Of a DNA stretch of 64,000 nt, positions 16,481-25,217 are shown piece after piece. The notes under the pieces are model-generated. The model was not told where the DNA came from. It saw nothing but the letters and a program-made list of their open reading frames with translations, and searched no databases. The position numbers and the translations under genes were made by a program. Source of the stretch: Bog-159 sp963709155 (GTDB lineage: Bacteria; Acidobacteriota; Terriglobia; Bryobacterales; Bryobacteraceae); the NCBI GenBank assembly GCA_963709155.1, contig CAVPVD010000010.1, forward strand, positions 1 to 64,000. The letters run 5' to 3'. Every line of letters begins with the position of its first letter. The first letter of the stretch is position 1.

Positions 16481-19175
16481 CTGGAACGAATCGATTCGGA
16501 AGCAACTGGCCGACCTGAACCTGGCGCCCGCGCGCGAGTCGGAGATTGTGGAGGAACTGGCGCAGCACGTGGAGGATCGGTATCGCGAGATCCGCAGCGG
16601 AGGAGCTACAGAGGTGGAAGCGCGGCGCGTGGCGCTAGAAGAGATCGGCAGCCACGAATTGCTGGCCCGCGAACTGCGAGGTATCGTGCGTCCCGGCGCG
16701 GCGGATCCCGTGGTGTTGGGTGCGGAGCGCAAAGGACGGATGCTAACGAGCCTTTGGCAGGACCTGCGCTACGGATTCCGGACGCTGCGAAAGAACCCGG
16801 GATTCACGGCTGTCGCGATCCTCGCGCTGGCGCTCGGCATCGGGGCGAACACCGCAATTTTCAGCGTGGTGAATGGAGTGCTGCTGCGGCCCCTGGCGTA
16901 TCCCGATGCGGACCGCCTGCTCATGATCTTCGAGACGACCTCGGTCTTCACCCAGGCTTCCGTAGCGTACCCCAATTATCTCGACTGGCGCCGGCAAGCC
17001 CGATCTTTCACCGATATGGGCGCCTCGCGCAGCGATGATTTCAATTTCACCGGGAGGGGCGAACCCGAGCACCTGTCTGGCCGGTACGTCTCGGCGAGCC
17101 TGTTCCCGACGCTGGGCGTGACGCCCCTCATGGGGCGCACTTTTCTGCCGCAAGAAGACCGCCAGGGCGCGGGCTGCGCGGTGATGCTCAGCTACGGGTT
17201 CTGGAAAGGGCGGCTGGCCGCCGATCCCGCCATTCTGGGCAAGGCTCTAACCCTCAACGTGATGAGTTGCACGGTGGTGGGCGTGTTGCGCCCCGATTTC
17301 CATTTCCGGGATGACGCGCAGGTGTTTGTTCCGATCGAGCTTTACGATTCGATGGAGTTCCGCGCGCGGGAGGAGCATCCGGGAATATCGGTCGTGGGGC
17401 GCCTGAAGCCGGGCATCGGGATGGAAAGGGCGCAGGCGGAGATGGCCTCCATCGCGAGCGGCCTGGCGCGCCAATATCCTAAGACAAATGCGGGGCGGGG
17501 CACGCGCGCGGTGCCGATCAAAGACGACGTGGTGGGGAATATCAAGGGGACTTTGCTGCTGCTGGTGGGCGCAGTTGGATTTGTGTTGATCATCGCCTGC
17601 GCGAACGTGGCGAATCTGTTGCTGGCGCGCTCCACGGCGCGCAAGCGCGAGTTCGCCATTCGCGCCGCGCTGGGCGCCGCGCGCGGACGCATCGTGCGCC
17701 AGTTATTGACGGAGAGCGTGCTGCTGTCCCTGGGGGCGGCCGTAGTCGGCTTGTTGTTGGCCCGTTTGGGAATCGGCGTGTTGCTGGCCGCGGCGCCCGA
17801 CGCCCTGCCGCGGGCTTCGGAGATCGGCATCGACCCGTTCGTGCTGCTCTTCACGCTGGCGGTGTCGATATCGACCGGTATCCTGTTCGGCTTGGCTCCG
17901 GCCTTTCACGGTGCAAACGCCAGCCCACAGGAATCCTTAAAAGAGGGCACGCGCGGCGCGGGCGGCGGACGCCATCGCGCGGAAGGCGTGTTCGTGGTTG
18001 TGGAAGTCGGCTTGGCCGTAATCCTGCTCGCCGGCGCGGGGCTCATGATGCAGAGCGTCTGGCGGCTGCTGCGGATCGATCCGGGATTCAATGTGCGCCA
18101 TGTCCTGACTACGCAGGTGGCATTGTCTCCCAGAGCGATGACTATCCAATCGGGGTTCCGGCTGGCTTACGAGCAAGTGGTCGCGCGGGTGGCGGCGATT
18201 CCAGGCGTGCAATCGGCGGCCATCACGTCGCTGATTCCGTTGGGCGACACCGACAACGAGATTCCGTACTGGCCCGGCGGTGGACCGCAGCCGGTGCAAG
18301 ACCAAACCTCTATGGCGCTATTTTCGATCGTCACACAGGATTACCCGCGTACCATGCAAATCCCGCTGCGGCGCGGACGGTTCTTCACGGCGCAAGATAA
18401 CCTGGCTTCGCCCCCGGTGGTGGTGATCGACGAAGTCCTGGCAAAGCACCTGTTTGGCGATGGGGACCCGGTGGGCCAGCCGATCGGCGTGATGGTATTG
18501 GGTACCGCGAGGATCGTCGGCGTGGTGGGGCACGTGAAGTTCTGGGGCCTGGATACCGACGATACGGCCAAGATACGCGACCAGATCTATTTCCCCCTTT
18601 CGCAAGTGCCCGATAAGCTCGCATCCGCCGCCGCGGTGGGGCTGACGCTGGTGGTGCGCACGGCGCCCGACCCCCTGAGCATCGTTCCGGCCGTGCGGGC
18701 GCAAGTCGCCGGGCCGACGCAGGATCAGCCCATCTACGCGGTGCGCACGCTGGAGCAGATCATCACGGGTTCGTTGGCGGAGCGCCGCTTCACCATGCTG
18801 GTGCTGGCCATCTTCGGGTGCACGGCGCTGCTGCTGGCGGCTATCGGAATCTACGGCGTCATGTCCTATACAGTGACCCGGCGCACGCACGAACTCGGCA
18901 TCCGCATCGCCTTGGGAGCCTCCCGCCGTGAGACCGCCCGGCTGGTTCTGCGGCAAGGGATGAAACTCGCCGGAATCGGGCTGGCGGGCGGCCTGCTAGC
19001 GGCGCTGGGACTCACGCGATTGCTGGCAGGCCTGCTCTATGGCGTGCGTCCGGCCGATCCGGCGACGCTGGCGGGCGTAGCGCTGCTGTTGGGAGGGCTG
19101 GCGCTCCTAGCGTGCTATATCCCGGCGCGAAGGGCCACCGCGGTCGATCCCGTGGTCGCGCTGCGGAGCGAGTGA
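16473..19175 (+). CDS. ADOP-type ABC transporter permease (MacB/FtsX-like, double)
   Basis: 900 residues. A cytoplasmic prefix domain (1-85, helical, with EIVEELAQHVEDRY) precedes TM1 (GFTAVAILALALGIGANTAI, about 105-125). Two MacB periplasmic-core plus FtsX permease halves follow: the first FtsX block is near 370-480, the second near 770-895 (TRRTHELGIRIALGASRRET). There is no ATPase gene in the neighbourhood, so the nucleotide-binding subunit must be encoded elsewhere. The family is thought to export small molecules or peptides or to act as a mechanotransmitter; the substrate is unknown. Overlaps padR by 8 bases and is presumably under its control. Confidence 0.9.
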   Translation: MPDWNESIRKQLADLNLAPARESEIVEELAQHVEDRYREIRSGGATEVEARRVALEEIGSHELLARELRGIVRPGAADPVVLGAERKGRMLTSLWQDLRYGFRTLRKNPGFTAVAILALALGIGANTAIFSVVNGVLLRPLAYPDADRLLMIFETTSVFTQASVAYPNYLDWRRQARSFTDMGASRSDDFNFTGRGEPEHLSGRYVSASLFPTLGVTPLMGRTFLPQEDRQGAGCAVMLSYGFWKGRLAADPAILGKALTLNVMSCTVVGVLRPDFHFRDDAQVFVPIELYDSMEFRAREEHPGISVVGRLKPGIGMERAQAEMASIASGLARQYPKTNAGRGTRAVPIKDDVVGNIKGTLLLLVGAVGFVLIIACANVANLLLARSTARKREFAIRAALGAARGRIVRQLLTESVLLSLGAAVVGLLLARLGIGVLLAAAPDALPRASEIGIDPFVLLFTLAVSISTGILFGLAPAFHGANASPQESLKEGTRGAGGGRHRAEGVFVVVEVGLAVILLAGAGLMMQSVWRLLRIDPGFNVRHVLTTQVALSPRAMTIQSGFRLAYEQVVARVAAIPGVQSAAITSLIPLGDTDNEIPYWPGGGPQPVQDQTSMALFSIVTQDYPRTMQIPLRRGRFFTAQDNLASPPVVVIDEVLAKHLFGDGDPVGQPIGVMVLGTARIVGVVGHVKFWGLDTDDTAKIRDQIYFPLSQVPDKLASAAAVGLTLVVRTAPDPLSIVPAVRAQVAGPTQDQPIYAVRTLEQIITGSLAERRFTMLVLAIFGCTALLLAAIGIYGVMSYTVTRRTHELGIRIALGASRRETARLVLRQGMKLAGIGLAGGLLAALGLTRLLAGLLYGVRPADPATLAGVALLLGGLALLACYIPARRATAVDPVVALRSE

Positions 19176-19182
19176 GGCCAGC

Positions 19183-20757
19183 TTACCCAGCCAGGCGGTT
19201 CGGCTGAATCCAACCGAGCGATACCCCGGTCATGAGCAGGCCGATGCAGACAATCAACGCGGCAGAAAGTACCGGGATGATGCGGAAGGCCGGGTGCGCG
19301 GCCGTCTTCTGGCTGTTCGGCAGAAAATGCTTGGCGTACAGAACCAGTACTCCGATGCCCATGAGCACCACGGCCAGCCCGGAACTGAACGCGATCAGCA
19401 GCAGTAGGCCCAGTCCCACGCGGCCGAGCGCGATGGAACTGAGCAGCAGCACCAGCGCGGAAGGGCACGGAACCAATCCGCCGCTCGCGCCGAGGGCCAT
19501 CAGGCTGCCCAGCGTGATGTCGCCCTCCGGCACATGGCTGTGACCGTGCGGGCCGTGGTCATGGCCGTGATCATGGGTGTGGCTGTGATCGTGGTCATGG
19601 CCGTGATCATGACTGTGGCTGTGATCGTGCTCGTGAGTATGGCCGTGATGGTGATGAGGGTCGTGATCGTGGCTATGTTGAGCCACGCGCAGCCGGCGCG
19701 CGCGCTTGTATAGCATCATGCCGCCGATCCAAACGATGGAAAGGCCGGAGATGGCGCCGAGTACCGGGAATATCTTCTCGGGCAGAACATATTGCGAGAG
19801 AAAGAGTGTAGTCAGCCCGAGAAAGAATACGCTGATGGTGTGGGTGAAGGTGACCATGCCGCCCAGAAAAATGGCGTGCTTGAAGGTGCCGCGCGATCCC
19901 ACCAGATAGGCCGCCACGATAGTCTTGCCATGGCCGGGGGAAAGCGCATGCATGCAGCCCAGGCCGAAAGCGACGGCCATCCCCAGCAGGATCAGGCCGA
20001 GCCCGATATCCCCGCGATGCAGCAGGCGCGAGAGGAAATCGCCGCGCACCACCGTGCCCGCGGCGGAAGGCTGCGGTGGAACCGGGGAGGTAGCACGCAG
20101 CGGCGGCGGAGCCGGCACAGCGGCGCTGGGCAAGGGCACGATCTTAGGCGGCGCTTTCTTCTCCGCCACGATATCCGTAGCGGCCCACTCGACGGAGGCT
20201 TTCAGATCCTGCGGCGGCGCTACGGTCGGATCGGCAGGGTAGGCGGTCAGGGCCTGGCTGCGATCTGTACCATCCTGGCTGGCGCGCGCGATGGACGCGC
20301 CCGGCCCCGCCGCCACGACCACCTCCTTCCAGCCCGCGCGGTCCGGGAAATTGGCGTCTGCATAGGTCAACGATCCGGCCGCCACGGCGAGCGCCAGCGT
20401 GGAGGTGAAGCGCATGACGGGAGATCCACCCGCGCCCGGCGCGATGGCTAGGGTAACCCCTTCGAAGCGAGGGGAGACGGAGCGCCCGCCGGAGGTGAAG
20501 GCCAGGTTGCGCACCCATTCGCGCGCTTGCGCTTCGGCTTTCGCGTCCAGCAGGTTGCGTGGGCTATCGGCGCTCAGTCCCCATTGCTGCAAGAGCTGGA
20601 AACTGGGAATCTCGGCCAGATCCAGAACGTAGCGAATCTCCGCGCCACTTCCGCGGACCTCGATGCGGGCATAGTGGCTCACGCTGAAATTGCCCATGGG
20701 GTGGGCGCCGAGCGCGGCGGCGAAGACGAAAAGAAGCGGGCAGGCACAAGCTTTCAT
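19183..20757 (-). CDS. NicO-family Ni/Co exporter-like membrane protein with His-rich loop
   Basis: 524 residues. Signal peptide (to about 18) then an extracytoplasmic domain of roughly 200 residues and a Pro/Ala-rich linker (about 205-230). The membrane part has the NicO hallmark LGCMHALSPGHGKTIVAAYL and a later GGLVPCPSALVLLL. A cytoplasmic loop (about 360-410) carries 25 His in about 48 residues, mixed with Asp, Gly and Ser, as in the nickel/cobalt exporter RcnA. Predicted to move Ni2+, Co2+ or a similar metal across the inner membrane. The N-terminal extension is larger than in RcnA. Convergent with the ADOP gene (7 bases apart) and divergent from the RpiB-DeoC gene. Confidence 0.82.
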   Translation of the reverse strand: MKACACPLLFVFAAALGAHPMGNFSVSHYARIEVRGSGAEIRYVLDLAEIPSFQLLQQWGLSADSPRNLLDAKAEAQAREWVRNLAFTSGGRSVSPRFEGVTLAIAPGAGGSPVMRFTSTLALAVAAGSLTYADANFPDRAGWKEVVVAAGPGASIARASQDGTDRSQALTAYPADPTVAPPQDLKASVEWAATDIVAEKKAPPKIVPLPSAAVPAPPPLRATSPVPPQPSAAGTVVRGDFLSRLLHRGDIGLGLILLGMAVAFGLGCMHALSPGHGKTIVAAYLVGSRGTFKHAIFLGGMVTFTHTISVFFLGLTTLFLSQYVLPEKIFPVLGAISGLSIVWIGGMMLYKRARRLRVAQHSHDHDPHHHHGHTHEHDHSHSHDHGHDHDHSHTHDHGHDHGPHGHSHVPEGDITLGSLMALGASGGLVPCPSALVLLLSSIALGRVGLGLLLLIAFSSGLAVVLMGIGVLVLYAKHFLPNSQKTAAHPAFRIIPVLSAALIVCIGLLMTGVSLGWIQPNRLAG

Positions 20758-20797
20758 TACAATAGGTCTTTACGAATTCTACGACGGTTTTGGATTT

Positions 20798-22111
20798 ATG
20801 CGCTGGGTGACCTCAGAGGATGTGCCGCGCGCGGGCGAATTGCGCGTGCCGGCGGGGGCGATATTCACGCCTTCCGCCCGCGAACTGGCCGAAGCGCGAG
20901 CCATTCGCATCATCGAATTGCGCGACGGGCAGGCGGCTCCGGCGGTCCCGCCCGGAAAAATTGTCGCACTGGGTGCGGACCACGGTGGTTTCCGCCTGAA
21001 GGAGACCTTGAAGCCCCTGCTGGCGGGCCTGGGCCTCGAGATTCGGGACATTGGCGTATTCGACGAAAAGCCCGCCGACTATCCGGATATCGCAGAAAAG
21101 GTGGCGGAACTGGTATCTCGCGGGGAAGCGGCGCGGGGGGTCATCATCGATGGCGCGGGCATCGGTTCGTCGATTGCCGCGAACAAAGTCTCGGGCATTC
21201 GCGCGGCCCTTTGTTACGATCGCGCTTCCGCGCGCAACAGCCGCGAACACAACGATTCCAATATTCTGACGCTGGGGGCGCGGCTGCTCACCGCGGGCCA
21301 GGCCGAAGAGGTGCTGCGCATCTGGCTGGAGACTCCTTTCGCGGGCGGCAGACATACGGCGCGGGTGGAGAAGATCACCCGCATCGAGCAGCAGTATGGA
21401 AAGGAACGCGCACCAGCGGCGGCCGCGGCGGGACCGGCGCCCACGCGCGGGGAAGGTCCGATCGCAGCGCTGATCGATCACACCATGCTGCGGCCGGAAG
21501 CGACGCGCGCGGATATCGTCAAGTTGTGCGGCGAAGCGCGGCAATATGGCTTTGCCACGGTGTGCATCAATCCATATTGGGTATCGTTGGCGTCGAGCGA
21601 ACTGGCGGGGACGGCAGTGAAAGTCTGCACGGTGGCGGGGTTTCCGCTGGGCGCGACATCCACGGAAGCGAAAGTGGCCGAAGCGGCGGCGGCATTGCGC
21701 GCAGGCGCGCGCGAGATCGACATGGTGATCAACGTGGGCGCGTTGCGGTCGGGCGATTTCGACACGGTAAGAGTCGATATTCAAGCCGTGGTGCGCGTTT
21801 GTCACGACGCGGGGGCGATCGTGAAGGTCATCCTGGAAACGGCTCTGCTGGACGATGCGCAGAAGACCACAGCTTGCGGGCTGGCGCAGGCGGCCGGCGC
21901 CGATTTCGTGAAAACTTCTACGGGCTTCGGACCGGCGGGCGCGACGGTGCAGGATATAGTGTTGATGCGGCATGCGGTGGGGCCGCGCATGGGGGTGAAG
22001 GCGGCGGGCGGGATTCGCACGCTGGACGATTTCCGCGCCATGGTGGCGGCGGGCGCCAATCGCGTGGGGGCCAGCGCCAGCGTGAAGATTGTCGAGGCGG
22101 CCGGGAAATGA
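20798..22111 (+). CDS. Fused RpiB-like sugar-phosphate isomerase and deoxyribose-phosphate aldolase (RpiB-DeoC)
   Basis: 437 residues from ATG 20798. Residues 1-45 form an N-terminal extension (LRVPAGAIFTPSARELA). Residues 54-200 are an RpiB/LacAB domain (GADHGGFRLKETL, SIAANK, HNDSNILTLGARLL), but the catalytic Cys of the CGTGIG loop is Asp118 here (DGAGIG). Residues 222-437 are DeoC, with D308, Schiff-base K372 in VKTSTGF and K401 in VKAAGG all present. DeoC splits deoxyribose 5-phosphate to acetaldehyde and glyceraldehyde 3-phosphate. RpiB and DeoC co-occur in sugar-phosphate microcompartment loci, but no shell gene is present in this window. A TACAAT at 20758-20763 may be its -10 box. Confidence 0.85.
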   Translation: MRWVTSEDVPRAGELRVPAGAIFTPSARELAEARAIRIIELRDGQAAPAVPPGKIVALGADHGGFRLKETLKPLLAGLGLEIRDIGVFDEKPADYPDIAEKVAELVSRGEAARGVIIDGAGIGSSIAANKVSGIRAALCYDRASARNSREHNDSNILTLGARLLTAGQAEEVLRIWLETPFAGGRHTARVEKITRIEQQYGKERAPAAAAAGPAPTRGEGPIAALIDHTMLRPEATRADIVKLCGEARQYGFATVCINPYWVSLASSELAGTAVKVCTVAGFPLGATSTEAKVAEAAAALRAGAREIDMVINVGALRSGDFDTVRVDIQAVVRVCHDAGAIVKVILETALLDDAQKTTACGLAQAAGADFVKTSTGFGPAGATVQDIVLMRHAVGPRMGVKAAGGIRTLDDFRAMVAAGANRVGASASVKIVEAAGK

Positions 22112-22128
22112 GCTTGGGCATTCAAAGA

Positions 22129-22229
22129 TTGGAGGGCGGCCAATCTTGGCCGCAGCCACCTTTTAGGCGGCTAAGCCGGCTGAAAGCCGTCCCCAGAGGG
22201 GACCCCGGGCAAAATTGCCCGCCCCACAA
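22129..22229. repeat. Family A palindromic intergenic repeat, copy 1
   Basis: About 101 bp. It begins TTGGAGGGCGGCCAATC and ends GGCAAAATTGCCCGCCCCAC; the ends are imperfect inverted repeats of each other. Inside lie further complementary blocks (GGCGGCTAAGCCGGC). Four other copies are at 36079, 37935, 42331 and 54190. This copy separates two same-strand genes and ends 3 bases before the ATG of the downstream phosphatase, so it forms that gene's entire leader. Confidence 0.75.
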
Positions 22230-22232
22230 GCT

Positions 22233-23975
22233 ATGCTAGCCACGCGCAAAGCGGTGCGTTTCCGCGAGCGATCGGAACTTCTGGATTTCCTGCTGGAAGT
22301 GTCCGCGGTCACGTCTCAAACGCTGGATCTGGACGAACTGCTGGCCAATGTCTCCGAGATCGTACAGCGCGTGATTCCCGGCGAACTGCTGGCGATCCTT
22401 TTATATAGCGAGAAACGGCGTGAGCTGCGCATCCGGTATTCGCGCGGGCATCGGGAAGAGGTGATCCAGAACTGGTCGATCCAACTCGGCCAAGGCATCA
22501 CCGGGGCGGCCGCGCTGTCTCGCGAGCCGATCCTGGTGCCGGATGTGCGCAGCGACCCGCGGTATCTGAACGCCGTGGAAGCCGTGCGCACGGAACTGGC
22601 GGTGCCCATGATCGCCCGCCGCAAGCTGGTGGGCGTGATCGACATGCAATCCACGCGTCCCAATGCTTACACGGAGCACGACCGCGCTTTGCTGCGCCTG
22701 ATCGCGGCCCGGGTGGCGATCTCCATCGACAATGCGCGGCTGTACTGGCGCGTGGAGCGGCAGAACCGGACCCTGAAGGCGCTGGCATCCATCTCGCAGG
22801 AATTCTCATCGATTCTGGACGTGGGCGAGCTGCTGAGCAAGATCGCCAGCACGGTGCGCGGCCTGATCGACTATGACGCGTTCAACATCCTGCTGGTGGA
22901 TGCCGAGCGCAAATTGTTGCGGCACCGTTTCAGCATCCGCTACGACGAGCGCGTGGATCTGGACAACATTCCCCTGGAAAAAGGCATCACCGGCGCGGCC
23001 GTGGCGCAGCGCGCGCCCGTGCGCGTGCAGGATACCAACCAGGATCCGCGCTACATCGCTTCGCATCCGGGCATCCGGTCGGAAGTGGCGATCCCGTTGA
23101 TGACGCTCGACCGGGTTTCCGGCGTAATGGATCTGGAAAGCGAGCGGGTGGGCTACTTCACCGACGATCACGTGCGCATGCTGATGCTGCTGGCGCCGCA
23201 GATCGCGAGCTCAGTCGAAAATGCGCGCCTGTATGAAGAGGTAGCGATTCGCGAGCGGCGCATGGAGGAAGATCTACGAGCCGCGCGCGAGCTGCAAAGC
23301 GTGATGCTGCCCACCGGCGATCCGGGCTTCCAGGGTTTGGAGGTGGCCGCCGGGCTGCGTCCGGCGCGGGGCATCAGCGGCGACATCTACGATTTCTTCG
23401 AGGCGCAGGACCATCGCGCGGTGCTGGCGTTCGGAGACGTCAGCGGCAAAGGAGCCGCGGCGGCCTTGTATGGGGCGCTGGTGAGCGGGCTGCTGCGATC
23501 GCTCGCGCCGCGGCGCACCGATCCGCGGCAGATCATGCGCGCCCTGAATGAAGCCCTCATCGAACGTAAGGTGGAAGCCCGCTACGTGACGCTGCTGGTG
23601 ATGCTCTGGAGCCCGGCTATCCGCCAGTTCGTGATGGCCAATGCGGGCAGTAATCCGCCGCTGGTATGTCGAAACCGCGAGATTCTGAAGCCTAAGGTGG
23701 AGGGCGTGCCGCTGGGACTGCTGGATGAGCGCGAATACGAAGAAGTGGTCTTCCAGGCGCATCGGGACGATACCATCGTGCTGTACTCCGACGGCGTGAC
23801 CGATCACCTCAGCCCGGATGGGCAAGACTACGGCCGCGGCCGCTTATCGCAGGTGGTGCGGCGCATGTGCGAACAGCCGGCGGAAGCCATCGTGGCCGAG
23901 ATCCTGGCGGACCTGGACCGCTTCAACACCACTCCGTTCGACGACCAGACGGTGCTGGTGCTGAAGGTGAAATGA
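22233..23975 (+). CDS. GAF-GAF-SpoIIE (PP2C-type) serine phosphatase
   Basis: 580 residues from ATG 22233 (a TTG lies at 22215, inside the repeat). Two GAF domains occupy about 20-175 and 190-340 (each with a QGITGAA or KGITGAA motif), followed by a short coiled coil (ERRMEEDLRAARELQSVMLP) and the SpoIIE domain. Metal-binding motifs GDIYDFF, FGDVSGKG, YSDGV and FDDQTVLVL are intact, so it should be catalytically active. Such proteins sense small molecules through GAF and dephosphorylate anti-anti-sigma (STAS) proteins in partner-switching. No STAS or anti-sigma gene is adjacent, so its target is elsewhere. Cytoplasmic: no membrane helix. Confidence 0.9.
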   Translation: MLATRKAVRFRERSELLDFLLEVSAVTSQTLDLDELLANVSEIVQRVIPGELLAILLYSEKRRELRIRYSRGHREEVIQNWSIQLGQGITGAAALSREPILVPDVRSDPRYLNAVEAVRTELAVPMIARRKLVGVIDMQSTRPNAYTEHDRALLRLIAARVAISIDNARLYWRVERQNRTLKALASISQEFSSILDVGELLSKIASTVRGLIDYDAFNILLVDAERKLLRHRFSIRYDERVDLDNIPLEKGITGAAVAQRAPVRVQDTNQDPRYIASHPGIRSEVAIPLMTLDRVSGVMDLESERVGYFTDDHVRMLMLLAPQIASSVENARLYEEVAIRERRMEEDLRAARELQSVMLPTGDPGFQGLEVAAGLRPARGISGDIYDFFEAQDHRAVLAFGDVSGKGAAAALYGALVSGLLRSLAPRRTDPRQIMRALNEALIERKVEARYVTLLVMLWSPAIRQFVMANAGSNPPLVCRNREILKPKVEGVPLGLLDEREYEEVVFQAHRDDTIVLYSDGVTDHLSPDGQDYGRGRLSQVVRRMCEQPAEAIVAEILADLDRFNTTPFDDQTVLVLKVK

Positions 23976-23978
23976 ACG

Positions 23979-25217
23979 ATGTTTCACTACTCGGGACAGG
24001 ATCTTTATTGCGAGAATGTGCCGCTGGCGGACATCGCGCGGCAGGCCGGGACACCTGCGTACGTGTATTCGAGCGGCTCGATCCTAGAGAATTATCGCGC
24101 GTACGATGAAGCTCTTCAACGCCTGCCGCACACCGTCTGCTACGCGGTAAAAGCCAATTCGTCGCTCGGCATTCTCGGACTGCTGGCCAAGGCCGGCGCG
24201 GGGTTCGATATTGTGTCGGGCGGCGAACTCTATCGCGTGATCGAGGCCGGCGGCGATCCTTCCAAAGTCGTGTTCTCCGGCGTGGGCAAGACCTCCGGCG
24301 AGGTGGACTACGCGCTCGAGAGCGGCATCCACATGTTCAATTGCGAGTCCGCGCCCGAGTTGGCCCTGATCGATGCGCTGGCGGCGCGCCGCGGCGTGAA
24401 GGCGCGCTTCGCCATCCGCGTGAATCCGGACGTAGACGCTTCCACGCATCCTTATATTTCGACCGGTCTGCGCGAACACAAGTTCGGTATCGACATTGCG
24501 GACGCCGAATCCGTATACGAGGGCACGCGCGACCTGCCGAACCTGGTGGCGGAAGGGGTGAGCTGCCATATCGGATCGCAACTGATGGACACCAACCCGA
24601 TCCTCGAAGCCATCGATCGCGTGCTGGCGCTGATCGCGCGGCTGCGCGGCAAGGGTTTTGCCATCGGCCATATCGACCTGGGCGGCGGATTAGGTGTGGC
24701 TTACCAGCCGCATGAGCAGGCCCCCGAGATCCGCGGCTTCATTGCGCAGGCGCTGGCTAAACTCGAAGGCAGCGGATTGCGGGTGGCGATCGAGCCGGGC
24801 CGTTCCATCGTGGGTCGCGCGGGCGTGCTGCTCACGCGCGTGCTCTACAGGAAGCACAGCGGCGGCAAGGAATTCGTGATCGTGGACGCGGCCATGAACG
24901 ATCTGATCCGGCCCGCGCTCTACCGTTCGCACCACGAGATCATTCCGCTGCGCAAGTCCGCGCGTCCCGAGATTGTGGCGGACGTGGTGGGGCCGGTTTG
25001 CGAGACGGGCGATTTCCTGGCGCGCGGCCGCAAGATGGCCAATGCCGCGCCGGGCGACTACCTGGCGATATCGACCGCGGGGGCCTACGGCTTCGTGCAG
25101 TCGTCGAATTACAACTCGCGGACACGCGCGCCGGAGATCCTGGTGGAAGGCAATCGGTTCCGCACCATCCGGGCGCGCGAGACGTATGCCGACCTGGTGC
25201 GCGGAGAAGTGCTGTGA
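23979..25217 (+). CDS. lysA: Diaminopimelate decarboxylase
   Basis: 412 residues, normal for LysA. PLP Lys58 in CYAVKANSS, VSGGELYRV, HIGSQL, the Gly-rich DLGGGLGV that binds PLP phosphate, EPGRSIVGRAG and the active-site CETGD near the C-terminus are all present. It makes L-lysine from meso-diaminopimelate, the last step of lysine synthesis, in the cytoplasm. It starts 3 bases after the phosphatase stop. Its own stop overlaps the GTG of a cytochrome c gene. Confidence 0.95.
   Translation: MFHYSGQDLYCENVPLADIARQAGTPAYVYSSGSILENYRAYDEALQRLPHTVCYAVKANSSLGILGLLAKAGAGFDIVSGGELYRVIEAGGDPSKVVFSGVGKTSGEVDYALESGIHMFNCESAPELALIDALAARRGVKARFAIRVNPDVDASTHPYISTGLREHKFGIDIADAESVYEGTRDLPNLVAEGVSCHIGSQLMDTNPILEAIDRVLALIARLRGKGFAIGHIDLGGGLGVAYQPHEQAPEIRGFIAQALAKLEGSGLRVAIEPGRSIVGRAGVLLTRVLYRKHSGGKEFVIVDAAMNDLIRPALYRSHHEIIPLRKSARPEIVADVVGPVCETGDFLARGRKMANAAPGDYLAISTAGAYGFVQSSNYNSRTRAPEILVEGNRFRTIRARETYADLVRGEVL

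Noticed and set aside
19540..19682. CRISPR-like or minisatellite array
   Set aside because: The repeats are in-frame codons for His, Asp, Gly and Ser within the NicO loop, without spacers.
20527..22239. 570-codon frame across the RpiB-DeoC gene
   Set aside because: The fusion protein on the other frame has conserved active-site residues; this one is a Gly/Arg-rich shadow.
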